Shown: one piece after another, positions 25,411 to 35,892 of the stretch
Layout of the letters: each line of letters opens with the position of its first letter
How positions within the stretch are numbered: position 1 is the first letter of the stretch
Assembly (NCBI RefSeq): GCF_004210375.1
Contig: NC_134834.1
Location: 145,671,009-145,735,008 of the forward strand
DNA length: 64,000 nucleotides
Reading direction: 5' to 3'
Origin: Tachypleus tridentatus
Taxonomy: Eukaryota > Arthropoda > Merostomata > Xiphosura > Limulidae
Notes under the pieces: generated by a model
What the model was told of the DNA's origin: nothing
Databases searched by the model: none
What the model saw: the letters and a program-made list of their open reading frames with translations, nothing else
Made by a program: the position numbers and the translations under genes

Positions 25411-26682
25411 ACGATTATCAAGACAGAAATTTTATTGTTTAAGTAGTGCATACATTAATAAAAAAAAAACAATTTGTGTTAATAAAATATTTAATTCCAA
25501 AAGTTATATTCATGTTATTTTAACGTACAAATTCATTTACATAATACTAGTAAAAATAAATTAACATATATAATATAAAAATCAAGTTTCTCAATAATTA
25601 AATATCACTCTTACCTAACGGATACAAATATATTTACATGCACTTTCAATAAAATTCACTAAGGAACCAGCATTTTTTAGAAATAACAAGTTTCGAGGCA
25701 TGAAAAGTAAAATTTTCGTAAAACACATTTTCATCTAGGTTTCCAAACTTCACTTTTCTGTTGTGTGGTAATTTATATACTTTACACATTTATAACACAG
25801 CTTTTTGAAGAAAAAAAAAAAACTTTACATACTTTTATATTCCACTATTAACTGTTTCTTATCTTCTTTAGCTACTAAGATCAGCTTTCAAGTTCACCCA
25901 GAATTTTCAAGTGTATGCCTCTAGCCACGTGTCTAGTAAAACGTTGGTCAAGGAATATGACTAAGTTCTCATGAGTTTTCTAAATGGGAGAGACTGCGTA
26001 AGATAGTATATTCAAAGTGAAGATGGACAGCGATATTTCTACTTGTGGGGTAGGTGATATCTGGCGATTATGATATACCTTGTAGATAATGACAGCGATT
26101 GTTTCTCGTAACAAACAGGGTGATGCCTTGAAGGCTTAATACACCTAGTTGATTTAAAAACAACCCCCAGTCAAGTGGACGACTCAGGCATTTAAAGAGA
26201 GAATGTGTTTGTTTGTACATATTACTGTTTTCCTTTGTTATTTAGATTTTAAGGATATTTTGCCACATCTGACTTTTATTTTGAGTTTTAAAAAAGGTTA
26301 TATTTTTAGCTGAGGTGTAACTGTTCTTAGTAAGCTTTCAGTTTGGGTATAGCTAGTTTTTAATGTTTTCAGTAGATTAATTTGTGTAGCTTGATATGTT
26401 CAAAGTTTAATTTTGAACTTTGGCATTTTGTTTAGCCTTGTGATATCTTTCTAGTTGCTTATACTTTTGGGTTCACAGCTTGACTGCGGACTTCGTTGTT
26501 TTGAGACTTAATAAAGGTTTCTCTTTCTCCAATTCTTCAACATACTATAAATAATTGTTTTTGTTCAATTTATATTTTTTAGTAGAGTGTGATTAATAAA
26601 TATGTTGATTTGTGCTTCTTAACGATCACTCACTTACTTTGCGTTAGAGTAAAGAAAAGTCGGACCTATACCTTATGATCTT
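25411..26682. other. Intergenic AT-rich stretch
   Basis: It lies between the AGTRAP upstream region and the LINE cluster. No coding or repeat signal was recognised. Confidence 0.45.
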
Positions 26683-29213
26683 GTTTGTTTGTTTTTAAAT
26701 TTCGCGTATAGCTACACGAGGGTTATTTGCGCTAGCCGTTCCTAAGTTTCACTGTGTCGGTATTTGGGTATTGATATTAAATACCCAGGAGGGTCAGGTA
26801 CATTAGACCTCTTCCAGCCGTTCCTAGTTTGACTGTGTGGGTATTTGGGTATTGATGTTGTTAAATACCCAGGAGGGTCAGGTACATTTGACCTCTTCCT
26901 CCCTCCCGAACGATTATAGCGTCTGTCTTTAGGGTTTTTTTTTGTTTTTTTTTAGAGCTTTGGGCCAGAGTAAAAGTATATCATACTCAGGTCGATTTCA
27001 GGGCTCAGTCCATGCATGGACAAACAAGAAGTTTTTGTGGTTTTTTTTCTTCATTTAATTTTTTTTTCATATATTTTTTTTTGAATTTTCATATATATAT
27101 ATATATTTTGTATTTTTCTCCTTTTTTTCTCGATTGAGAGAATGCTACTACTACTTGTAGTAACACAAACACACACACAGAAAAGAAAGTAATAATAACT
27201 ATTATTATTCAATACTTGAATAATAATTCAAAAAGAGAAAAAAATAAAATAAAATAATAAAAAAATAATGATTAAAAAAGAAAATAATAATTATAAAAAT
27301 AAAAAGAAACAAGGACTAAGTGTCTGGTGCATAGTGGCCAGCTTGTGTTACATTTCTTAAATATATGTTAAAAGGGAAGAGGTATTTAGGACCATTTACA
27401 TCATGTACGTGATATTTGTCGAGATCACACATTAAGTCATTTTTATGCCAATTCTTATTGAAATATTTTAGAGAATTATGCAAGAGTCTTTCAGCTATTG
27501 TATCTATGTTTGCATACTTGTGCATGAATGTGGTTGAGGTGCTACGTGGTACTTTATATGCTGAAGTTAGTACAGAATTGTGTATACGTTGAAGTTCCTG
27601 TACATGTGTGGGTGCTATGTTAATCCAGGCAGGTGATGCATATTCTATTGTTGGTCTAATGTACGTTTTGTAGATTTTAAGTATGTTGTCTGGTGATGTT
27701 CCTTGGATTTTATCTGAAAGACTTCTTGCATAGTTTGCTCTTTTCCAGATTCGTATCAGTACATTTTTAATATGTGGTAGCCACGTTAATTTTGAGTCAT
27801 AGATTAGACCTAGAAATTTAGCAGAAGTAGCAGTCAGTAAAAGTGATCCATTCATATAGAGTTTTGGTGGATCTTTTTTCAGCTTATACAGTCTGCTGAA
27901 TACTATGACTTGGGTTTTTGGAATATTAATTTTGATTCTGTATTTCTGGCAGTATTCTTCGATGTTATTTAGGACTGGTTGTAGGTTCGTTGCTGCTATT
28001 GACGGAGTGGGGGCACTTTTCCATACTGCTACCTCGTCAGCGAACTGTGATGCATAACCTAAATTTAGGTCCGACAGAGGCATATTACTCACGTACATGA
28101 TAAATAATATAGGGCTAACAATCCCTCCCTGCGGGACTCCTGCTTCGGGTGAAAAGGACCCTGAGTGGGCCCCATTTACATTTACTTTACACATTCTGTT
28201 ATCCAGGAAGTTGGACAGCCAGCGAATAGTTTCCTGGGGTAATGCCATTTCAAGCAATCTATGTCGTAAGCCGTTATGCCACACTGTGTCAAATGCTTTC
28301 TCAATGTCGAGAAAGCAAGCTACAGTGCATTCTTTTTTGTTGAAGCTGTCGGTAATTGATTCTGTAAGTCGAATCAGGTGGTCTGTAGTTTGACGGTTTT
28401 TTCGAAATCCGTTTTGAATTTCTGGTAATTTTGAATTTTCTTCTAAGTAAACTGACAGACGATTACTAATTATCCTCTCTAATACTTTGCCAATACAACT
28501 GGTTAAGCTAATCGGGCGGTAGTTGTTTGGTTTATTCGCTGGCTTTCCTTCTTTCTGGAACATTAATATTATTGCTTCCTTCCAAGAAACGGGGATATAT
28601 CCAGCTGATAATGAGAGATTAAATAACGCTGTTAGGTGTTCATATAATCTCCGAGTGCCTTGTTTTAGGAGGATAGCTTGAATACCATCTTCTCCAGGGG
28701 CTTTGTTTTTTGTGTTGTTAATAGCAGTTACTACTTCTGTTACAGTGATATGTTTTACCAGTTGATGAGTGCTCCAGTCTTTTGTTTTTTCTTGGTGTGT
28801 AATAGTGTTGACTGGAAATTTAGGTGTAAAATGCTTCTGTTTTGATCAATATAGTTTGTGACTGTATTATAAAAGTATCTGTTCATGTCTGGTTCATGAT
28901 GTGTTTTGAACGTGTTTTCTAGGTGTTTTTTAAATATCTCGGCTTTTTCTGTGTTAGTGTATGCTGTTTCTCCATCCAGTTCCAGTGGTGGATATACTGT
29001 GTTTGTTGTTCCTGTGTTTGTAAATCTTTTCAAATGTGTCCAGAATTGTTTAGGATCAGTTTTGTGATTTAGATAGGAACAGAAAGTGTCCCAGTTTTCT
29101 TGTTTCTGTTGTCTGATTAAGTTTCGTATTTTATTCCTTATTGTGTTTATCTGAGTTTTAAGTGTGGGGTTGCGATTTTGAATGTACTGTCTGCGGAGTA
29201 TACGTCTGTTTTT
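26683..29213 (-). mobile_element. Jockey-like LINE, 5'-truncated, RT domain nearly complete
   Basis: The minus-strand frame from 28563 to 27316 gives 415 residues with RT motifs in order: NNYRPISLTSCIGKVLER (13-30), CFLDIEKAFDTVW (83-95), AGVPQGGIVSP (141-151), then FADEVAVW (174-181) and the C-terminal thumb. The same frame stays open upstream to about 28850; a frame change there separates it from 28755-29033 and the part up to 29213 (INTIRNKIRNLIRQQKQ). The endonuclease and first ORF are missing, so the copy is 5'-truncated. The catalytic FADD is FADE (GAG at 28033-28035), expected to abolish activity. The 3' UTR contains two tandem units of 82-84 bp (26734-26815 and 26816-26899), each with a GGGTATT/AATACCC stem. 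It ends in a tail like that of the local SINE (26683-26760). Clade assignment is by eye. Confidence 0.85.
27090..27106. repeat. (TA)n microsatellite in the LINE 3' region
   Basis: Short alternating TA run in a very T-rich stretch (26930-27130), followed by an A-rich stretch (27180-27310). Both lie in the putative LINE 3' UTR. Confidence 0.8.
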
Positions 29214-29235
29214 AGCCGTTCCTAATTTAATAGCG

Positions 29236-29508
29236 TATTTGTTTTTTGAATTTCGCGCAAAGCTACAGGAGGGCTATCTGCGCTAGCCGTCCCTAATTTA
29301 GCAATGTAAAACTAGAGGGAAGGCAGCTAATCATCACCACTCACCGTCAACTCTTGGGCTATTCTTTTATCAACTAATAGTGGAATTTACCGTCAAATTG
29401 TAATGCCCCACGGTTGAAAGGGCGAGCATATTTAGTGTGAGAGGGATTCGAATCCCCGACCCTCGGATTACGAGTCGAGTGCCTTAACCGCCTGGCCATG
29501 CTGGCTTG
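29236..29508 (-). mobile_element. tRNA-derived SINE (Thr-SINE), full length
   Basis: Complete copy on the minus strand: tail at 29236-29260 (TTTGTTTTTTGAATTTCGCG), central block, then a tRNA-like head ending CATGGCCAGGCGG on the minus strand. It sits about 20 bp right of the 5' end of the Jockey-like LINE. Confidence 0.9.
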
Positions 29509-29539
29509 GGGTAAGACTAGAAAAGTGGATTATAGGATG

Positions 29540-30760
29540 GTTGAACTCACTCTTGCTACTAGTGGAGTAGTTCATAAGTCCGTTCTTTGACCCTGGCTTT
29601 TTTTTTAAATTGATGATATAAAAAAGTTATAATTAAAATATTTATGAATGACATTAAACTATTGGTTATTTTTAACTGTAAGGAGGATTTCAAAGCACTA
29701 CAAAATTATTTGTTACTTTGTTGGACAAATATCTGGCAAACGATTTTCAATAGCATTTCGTTTATTATAATTTTGGTTATACTTTTTGTATAAATGGTAA
29801 CTCATTCAACAGCGTGACTAAAGAAAAGGATATGAGCAAAGTTGTATATAAATCATTCAAACTATCGAATCAGTGCTCTGTTGCTAGCAGTAATTTAGTA
29901 GGATTTTAAGCCATACCTGTAGACATTTTGATTATAAGTCCTTTAAAAGGAAGTCAATATTTCTAATTAAAACACAAATAAAATCTTCAGTTGGAATATT
30001 ATGCACAACATTAGTCTCCTTATCTAGAAAAGATCATTGACTTATTGAACAAGGTTCAGATGGAAACTACTACGGTGATTACTGGGATTTAATGTTTCTC
30101 TTATGAGGCCTTGTGAAGGTCTTTTAACTTATGTTTTATTTGTTTGATTTTTTAATTTCGCGCAAAGCTACATGAGGGCTATCTGCCCTAGGCGTCCCTA
30201 ATTTAGTAGTATAAGACTAAAAACAAGGCAGCTGGTCATCATCACACACTGTAAACTCTTGGGCTACTCTTTTACCAACAAATAGTGAGACTAATCATAA
30301 CATTATAACTTACCAACAGCTAAAAGGGCGAGCATGTTTGCTGTGACGAGGTTTGAATTCGCAACCCTCAGAGTACGAATCGAACGTCCTAACCATAAGG
30401 CCATACCAGACAGACCAACTTATTTTTTCTCGAGAAGAAATGGGTAAAAGATGAACCTATAGAAATTTACAAGTTTAGCCAGAAGATTGATAGGACAAAG
30501 GATTCTGATCTCTCTATGCTATGTTTTGAAGTTAATAAAGGGATACAAATAAGTTTAACAATTGAAAGGAACAAGATAGACTCCAGATAAAATGGTTTAC
30601 TTTTTCAACAGGATGGTTGGCTTACGGAATGAGTTACATTCAAAAGTAATAAAGGCTGATGTATTATGAGACTTTAAAAGGAAAATTGATAAGTTCCTGA
30701 AAAATAAAGGGTGGGTTTATAGTTTTTTTAGTCAATAGCAGGTGTGTAGAACAGCCTTAA
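29540..30760 (+). mobile_element. CR1/L2-like LINE relic interrupted by a SINE
   Basis: Plus-strand traces follow the order of a CR1/L2 RT and its C-terminus: VVHKSVL, PWLFF, IDDI (for VPQGSVLGPLLFLIYINDI, about 29565); NDIKLLVIFNCKEDFKALQN (29645); WTNIWQTIFN (29725); KSFKLSNQCSVASSN (29850); LLNKVQMETTTVITG (30045); and after the SINE FFNRMVGLRNELHSKVIKAD and DFKRKIDKFLKNK (30600-30710). There are many stops. This is the third fragment of this LINE type in the window. Confidence 0.7.
30138..30416 (-). mobile_element. tRNA-derived SINE inserted in a LINE, with target duplication
   Basis: Full-length but diverged minus-strand copy. AACTTATGTTTT (30126-30137) and AACTTATTTTTT (30417-30428) flank it as a 12-bp target duplication with one mismatch, and the LINE reading continues on both sides. 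Confidence 0.88.
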
Positions 30761-32085
30761 AGGATCAAATGGTTCTTTTTGTATATGTTTTGTTGCTGTT
30801 ATGGTAGTGTTTCTAAAGTGCTGTCACCTATTGAATATGTTTTGTCACTGTGCAATGGTTTGCTTTTGTTTACTTCTCTTTACAAATGAAGTGATAAAAC
30901 CAATAGTTTAGATGAAATTATTATTTTCTATTTATAATTTGTTCATTATGTTTCTAAATATCCACATTAAACAAGTTTCTAATGTTTAACAGGGAATATA
31001 ACTTTTTTTTTTAATTTTCAGTAATAAAATGACATAATTTTCTAGATTATAAATTGTTAATTATTAAATTGCTTTATATGCATAAAAACAGCTCTTACAT
31101 TAGATTTATTTGAATAAATAGCCAAAATTTATTATGTATTAAATATATATTATATAGCAACAAGTAATTAAATTATTCCCTATACGAAAGATGTGCAGAT
31201 GTCACTTTTTTGTGGGAGATTGGGATGTGACTGAAATTTTCAAAAATATGATTTCGAAGTTGTAGTTGATATGGAATTGTGAAAATAAATATACTATGTT
31301 AAAATTGTAACTTAGAAAAGAAGTAATTGAAACAGTAAGGCGTTATTAAATTAAGCCAAGTAGTAATACTTACTAATAGTATTGGTAAGTACTGTAAAAG
31401 TGAGATGTGTCGAACGTTTGAGAAAAACCCTTGAAGACTATTTTTTTTTAAGTTGGCTTTAGTTATGGTAGTTTCAGCGTAAGCATAACAGTTAGAATCT
31501 GAAATTTGTCGTTGTTCATAATATTAGTATATTTCCAATAATTTGGTATCAATACATATACTGTTTACCGTAATTCAGTATAAATGGTAAAGTATAACAA
31601 AACTAAAGAAGGTTAAAAAGGTTGACTAAGCCTAATTAGGCGTATTAATTTTACACCGTTTACCTACAAAATTCAGCATGCGGATAAAAATGTCGATTTG
31701 GGTTTTAGTCTTAAGAGCTGATTCTGCACGTACAACTTTGAGAAAAAGTAAAGGCTTCAACCAACCTATTATTTTTCCAGGAATTTATCGAAGACAGCTT
31801 TGAAGTTGAAACTTTGATTTCGAGAAACAAAATTATCTCTTGCTTGTTAGAAACAAATGAGTTGAATGGGTTTATTAATTCATTGTTATTGTTTGTTGTT
31901 ACAATATAATTTGGTTTTAAATTTCAAACGTGAAAATGCTTGTTTGGAAACCTAATTTCTGAAAATAAATGAATACAAACCAGGAGGAAACTGTTCATGT
32001 TCAATTTCCTTAGTAATAACCAAAAAATTTGTAGTTTTTTTTTCTTTTGCTGCTGAGAGTTGTATTTCAAGAATACTTTAATATT
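30761..32085. other. Region upstream of AURKAIP1
   Basis: AT-rich and non-coding. It may contain the AURKAIP1 promoter or a 5'-UTR exon, but no core promoter element could be assigned. Confidence 0.4.
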
Positions 32086-32242
32086 GCATTCAGGTGGCTG
32101 GTATGGATATTTATTAGCACTTCAATTAAAATAGAGTACAGAATGTTTCGACCTTATTAATGACCCAAGAAGGTTGAAACATTGTTTTGTACTTTATTTT
32201 AACTAAAGTACCAATAACCATACCAACCACCTTGAGAATACG
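32086..32242. repeat. Fold-back palindromic repeat (about 157 bp)
   Basis: Two arms of about 70 bp are imperfect reverse complements: GGTGGCTGGTATGGATAT on the left pairs with the region ending AACCATACCAACCACC on the right, and AGTACAGAATGTTTCGACCT pairs with GGTTGAAACATTGTTTTGTAC. The loop is about 10-15 bp (near ATTAATGACC). No coding capacity. It looks like a fold-back MITE. It sits about 390 bp upstream of the AURKAIP1 start codon. Confidence 0.85.
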
Positions 32243-32460
32243 TTTTTACTTCAAGTGGGTCACAAATTCACATTTAGGCTAATATTATACTAGTGGTCTA
32301 AAGTGATACTTTACCAATTTATCAGGACTTTGAATCCCAAGTAGGCAAAACAAGAATCATTACACACTTGGATTTGTTTTCTTATGTCAAATTGGGCATT
32401 TTCATTCTAATACTGATCTCTGTTTAATAATGAATGTTTATTCTTTGTTATATGTTCCAT

Positions 32461-32575
32461 AGCTGGAAAGCTGGCAGTCTGCAGATTTACAATGCTAAAA
32501 TTAGAGCTTTGATTCTTCTTACAAGACACAGCAGGTAGCCTGATGTGGATTTGCTGTAAGAAAATACATAAACAC
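32461..32575 (+). mobile_element. tRNA-derived SINE, second family
   Basis: Plus-strand fragment: CTGGCAGTCTGCAGATTTAC, then AATGCTAAAATTAGAG, a decayed B-box (GCTTTGATTCTTC), then GCAGGTAGCCTGATGTGGAT and TTGCTGTAAGAAAATACA. It matches 63351-63440 in reverse (same GTCTAC, GATTCCCC and GATAGC..TGTGGCTTTGCT order). Confidence 0.6.
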
Positions 32576-32630
32576 TTTTTATGTATTCTTATATAAGAAT
32601 ATTATTTTTTAGGAAATCTTCTAGTTTGAC

Positions 32631-34437
32631 ATGATCATTTCAAGACTTTTAAAGTTTTGCCGTGGAGTTCCTCAGTGTTTTACAAAACCTTGTGTATGGA
32701 ATGGTGAAAGAAATGCCAAGATGAGCACTCAAAGAGGTACACCCATTCTTTCAGAGACATGCTTGATAGGTTATTCTACTTAGAAATACACTCAAAATAT
32801 CTTTATTTAGCTGACTCTTTTTGACTATTGTCAAAGTGATATCTGAGTTAAAGAATAAATATTTTCATTAGTGCATCAACTGATGGTGTGGTGCTTGTTT
32901 TCATCACAGTAAAATTGTACAGGTCTGTTTTAAGATTTTTCATTGGGAAGTTGTTTTATAGACAAAGAAAATATAAGTAAGTTTGTGATTTGTGGTGGTG
33001 TTTGTTGTTTCAAAAAATAAAATTGGATTAAAATGCTCTTATCTGAAAATTAAATATTTTTGATTTAGACAAAATTCAGATATTTTTCATGGTATGTGTG
33101 AGTGTGTTTGTATTATGTAATGTCTTATGTTGATTTAAAAGTACTAATTTAAATGAAGCTATATATATACTTTGTTAAATTAAATAGTCTCCTTTTTTTT
33201 GGGGGGGGGGTTATTTGGTGAAACATCTCAGTTTGCTATGGAAAGCCTCATCAAAATTTGATGAAATGTGTGTCCAAACAACAACAACAAAAAAAAAAAC
33301 CTTATGGTCAGTTGCTTCAATTTCACTCATACCTTTTTAAGCAGCCTAAGGTAAGAATGTACATGTAGAAATGTTTTAAAACAAGTATGATTATTCATCA
33401 TGTTGTACCACATGTTATTATTCAATGAGAAACAAAAAGACCATACTAATTTTTCTTTGTTTTGGATATTTTATTTTTTGATGAATGAAGTTCTCATATT
33501 TGCTATTTGAATTTCAATGGAATCTTTATTGAAAGGATATTAAAAAAAATGAATATTTACTTTACAAAGTTAGTTCTCTCTTCAGGTGTTCATATATGGG
33601 AATTATAAATGGAAGAAAATCAAGTTCAAACGTAGGTCTGTTTTGTTTTTAAATCTGTATTGTGATTATTTCTGTGTCTGTTTTGATGTAACAAATTAAA
33701 AATTGTGCTTAAGTTACATACATAAAAATTATTTGAATTTTTTTTCTTAATTCTTTCCAGTTTCTAATGTCTTTGGTCAACATAATGAAAGCTATCTTGT
33801 GAAAGATAGGTTGCTGTTTTCAAGCATTATGTCAAACCTTCAGCTGTCAAAGACCAATTCCAGCAAAAGTGCCTTGGTTATGGACAGTGCTTTAACTTGT
33901 TGTGGTATTTCAGCTCTTGAGTCTAAAATAACCTGCTTAATTTTACCTGAGTACAGGAATCACAGATATGAGAACTTTTCTCTACCATCTATGAAAAACC
34001 AGGATGTAATTTTTTACCATGATCTCCCATTTCTGAAGATTATACCAAAGGAAGCCCCAACTGATAGAGCCTCAAATATGATAGAACCACCATTGTCACA
34101 TCAAGAGGTTGTAAAACGAGCAGCTGTGATGATTCAAATACGAAAAAGGAAAATGAAAAAGCACAAGTTGAAAAAGCTTCGCAAACGTATGCGCTTTGTT
34201 TGGGCAAGAGTTCGACAGAAGAGAGAGAAGCGTAAAGAGAAACAGTTTCAAGCAGAACTTCTGAGTCAAGTTCGTGAAGCAGAATCATTTAATGCTAAAG
34301 AATATGTTCATGACATTCTTCATCGAATCCAAAATAAACCGAAACCTGAAACCTATGAAGAAAAAAAGGAGAGAATTAGAGAGTTAATAAGAAAGAATCG
34401 TGGTGAGATTAACTACGTCAAGCCAAAATTTGATTAG
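32631..34437 (+). CDS. AURKAIP1: AURKAIP1 / mitochondrial small-subunit ribosomal protein mS38
   Basis: Exon 1 is 32631-32736 (ends AGAG before GTAC, phase 1); exon 2 is 33761-34437 after a TTCTTTCCAG acceptor. Together they encode 260 residues; human AURKAIP1 has 199. The start MIISRLLKFCRG is a basic, amphipathic mitochondrial-presequence type. The middle (about 50-150) is weakly conserved. The diagnostic part is the very basic segment at residues 162-195, RKRKMKKHKLKKLRKRMRF, matching RRRKMNHHKYRKLVKKTRF of human mS38, followed by a helical charged tail. The family is an rRNA-binding component of the mitochondrial ribosome small subunit; the human protein was first described as an Aurora-A-interacting protein. 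The ATG at 32631 is chosen because it gives the targeting peptide; TTTTTTAG at about 32611 may be a 5'-UTR splice acceptor. The intron contains a T8G10 run near 33200. Confidence 0.9.
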
Positions 34438-35069
34438 TTTATTAACATTAGCTATTAAAGTTTCAGTGCACATCTGCAAATATTTGTGTGTGTTTTTTGT
34501 CTAATAGTTGAGACATCTGTGTATGGAAAAGTTTAAGTTGGTTTCAAACTCAGACATTGTGTATAAATAGTGATGCATTTGTAGCAGAATATTTTCTGTC
34601 AGTAAACTTTAAGTTGTAGATTTGAGACTATTTCAAAATGAAAGTAAAATATCATTTGCACTTATTTGATTCTGAAATTTCAACTTTGCTTAAGCTTTTC
34701 TTAAAGTTGTTCACATGGACTTTTAACAGATAGGTACAGGAGACAGGTTTTAGATATACACTGCAGACAAAAATTATTTTGGAGTGAATTGTTTTAATTG
34801 ATTTCACTTTTGTCTAATATTATATATTAGTTATGGTCACCTGGTGTTTCATTATTGGGTTTTAAGGCTTATAGTGCTAGAATTCAGGATTCAAATTTGT
34901 AGCAGTCACAGATTGTACTTGCATTGTGTAACTTTATGTTAAACTAAAAGGAAGTTGAACAGAGAATCACAAGTGTAGTTTTCGAAACATGAAGTTAGCC
35001 ATAATTATTATTGCTCTAGAAGCTACAGTGCATTAGAAAATTCAATTCTGTCTTTATGTCAGTTTTTGG

Positions 35070-35075
35070 AATAAA
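35070..35075 (+). terminator. Candidate AURKAIP1 polyadenylation signal
   Basis: AATAAA about 630 bp after the AURKAIP1 stop codon. A second AATAAA is at 35172-35177, and an ATTAAA variant is at about 34453. Which is used cannot be decided from sequence. Confidence 0.45.
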
Positions 35076-35223
35076 GAATTTATGTTCAAAGACGTGATTC
35101 CAAAAAGTAAACATTGTTTTGAGGTATACAAATTTTAATACTTTTGGCATGTCAAGGAATATATTTGATCCAATAAAGGCATAAACCAACACATGTTGGT
35201 AAGGTCTGAGAAATAGACATCTA

Positions 35224-35888
35224 AATTAGTTAGTTGTGTGCATACTGAGTGTCACATTATTAATAGGTTCATGAGAAGCTAGTACTTGAAAGTCTTTAAA
35301 CCAGCTATACATAAATATTGGGCTCACCCTCTTCAGGTCAAATTGTGAGACGTTTAGTGATTTGACTGCAAATTTTTTTGAAAACTGATAAAATATTTGG
35401 ACAACTAGAACTAGTTTGTGATTAACTTTGGACATGTTATTCCATGTTTGGGGGTGGATGGCAAGGGAAGTCTATAGAAATGGATGTCATTTCCAAACAG
35501 TGCATGATCTTTGTGAAGCCATCTTCAACACTTAGAATAACATTCCAGCCAGCCTTCTGCAAACGCTTATATTGACCGTGCCAAAGCGAATGTTTAAAGT
35601 TATTCGCAATGACGGTCGTGCAACTCACTACTGAGACCTCTTGTTGGGCATTTCCAACCTTGTTTAAGACTTTGGTATGGTCTTAAACTTTTGACCAGCT
35701 AGTATTTAGGCAAATTTCATAGTGTTTACATTTTCCCTATTAAATGCTAAAAAGTTTTTTTTTTATTTTCCCTTTTCTTATTTTCATCTTTCAAAGCTCT
35801 ACTCAAAATAAGTGGTCGAGTCTAACAATGCAAAATGCATATTTTTTCTTTATGTTCATTGGCCTTAAGATTTTGGCCAACAGTGTAT
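35224..35888 (+). mobile_element. Tc1-family relic, 3' part
   Basis: The plus-strand frame 35452-35634 reads GWMAREVYRNGCHFQTVHDL, CEAIFNT, (stop), NNIPASLLQTLI, PKRMFKVIRNDGRATHY, then stop. This is the C-terminal end of a Tc1-like transposase (compare LIKSMPRRCQAVI-type endings). The right edge CTTAAGATTTTGGCCAACAG with GTGTA is a Tc1-like terminal sequence. No matching left inverted repeat was found, so the copy is 5'-truncated; the left limit is approximate. Confidence 0.65.
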
Positions 35889-35892
35889 CTCT

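Noticed and set aside
28097-28393. Plus-strand open frame of 98 codons
   Set aside because: Antisense of the Jockey-like reverse transcriptase.
34040-34288. Minus-strand open frame of 82 codons
   Set aside because: Antisense of AURKAIP1 exon 2.
35437-35628. Minus-strand open frame of 63 codons ending FPCHPPPNME
   Set aside because: The plus strand of the same bases reads as the C-terminus of a Tc1 transposase, which explains the sequence better.
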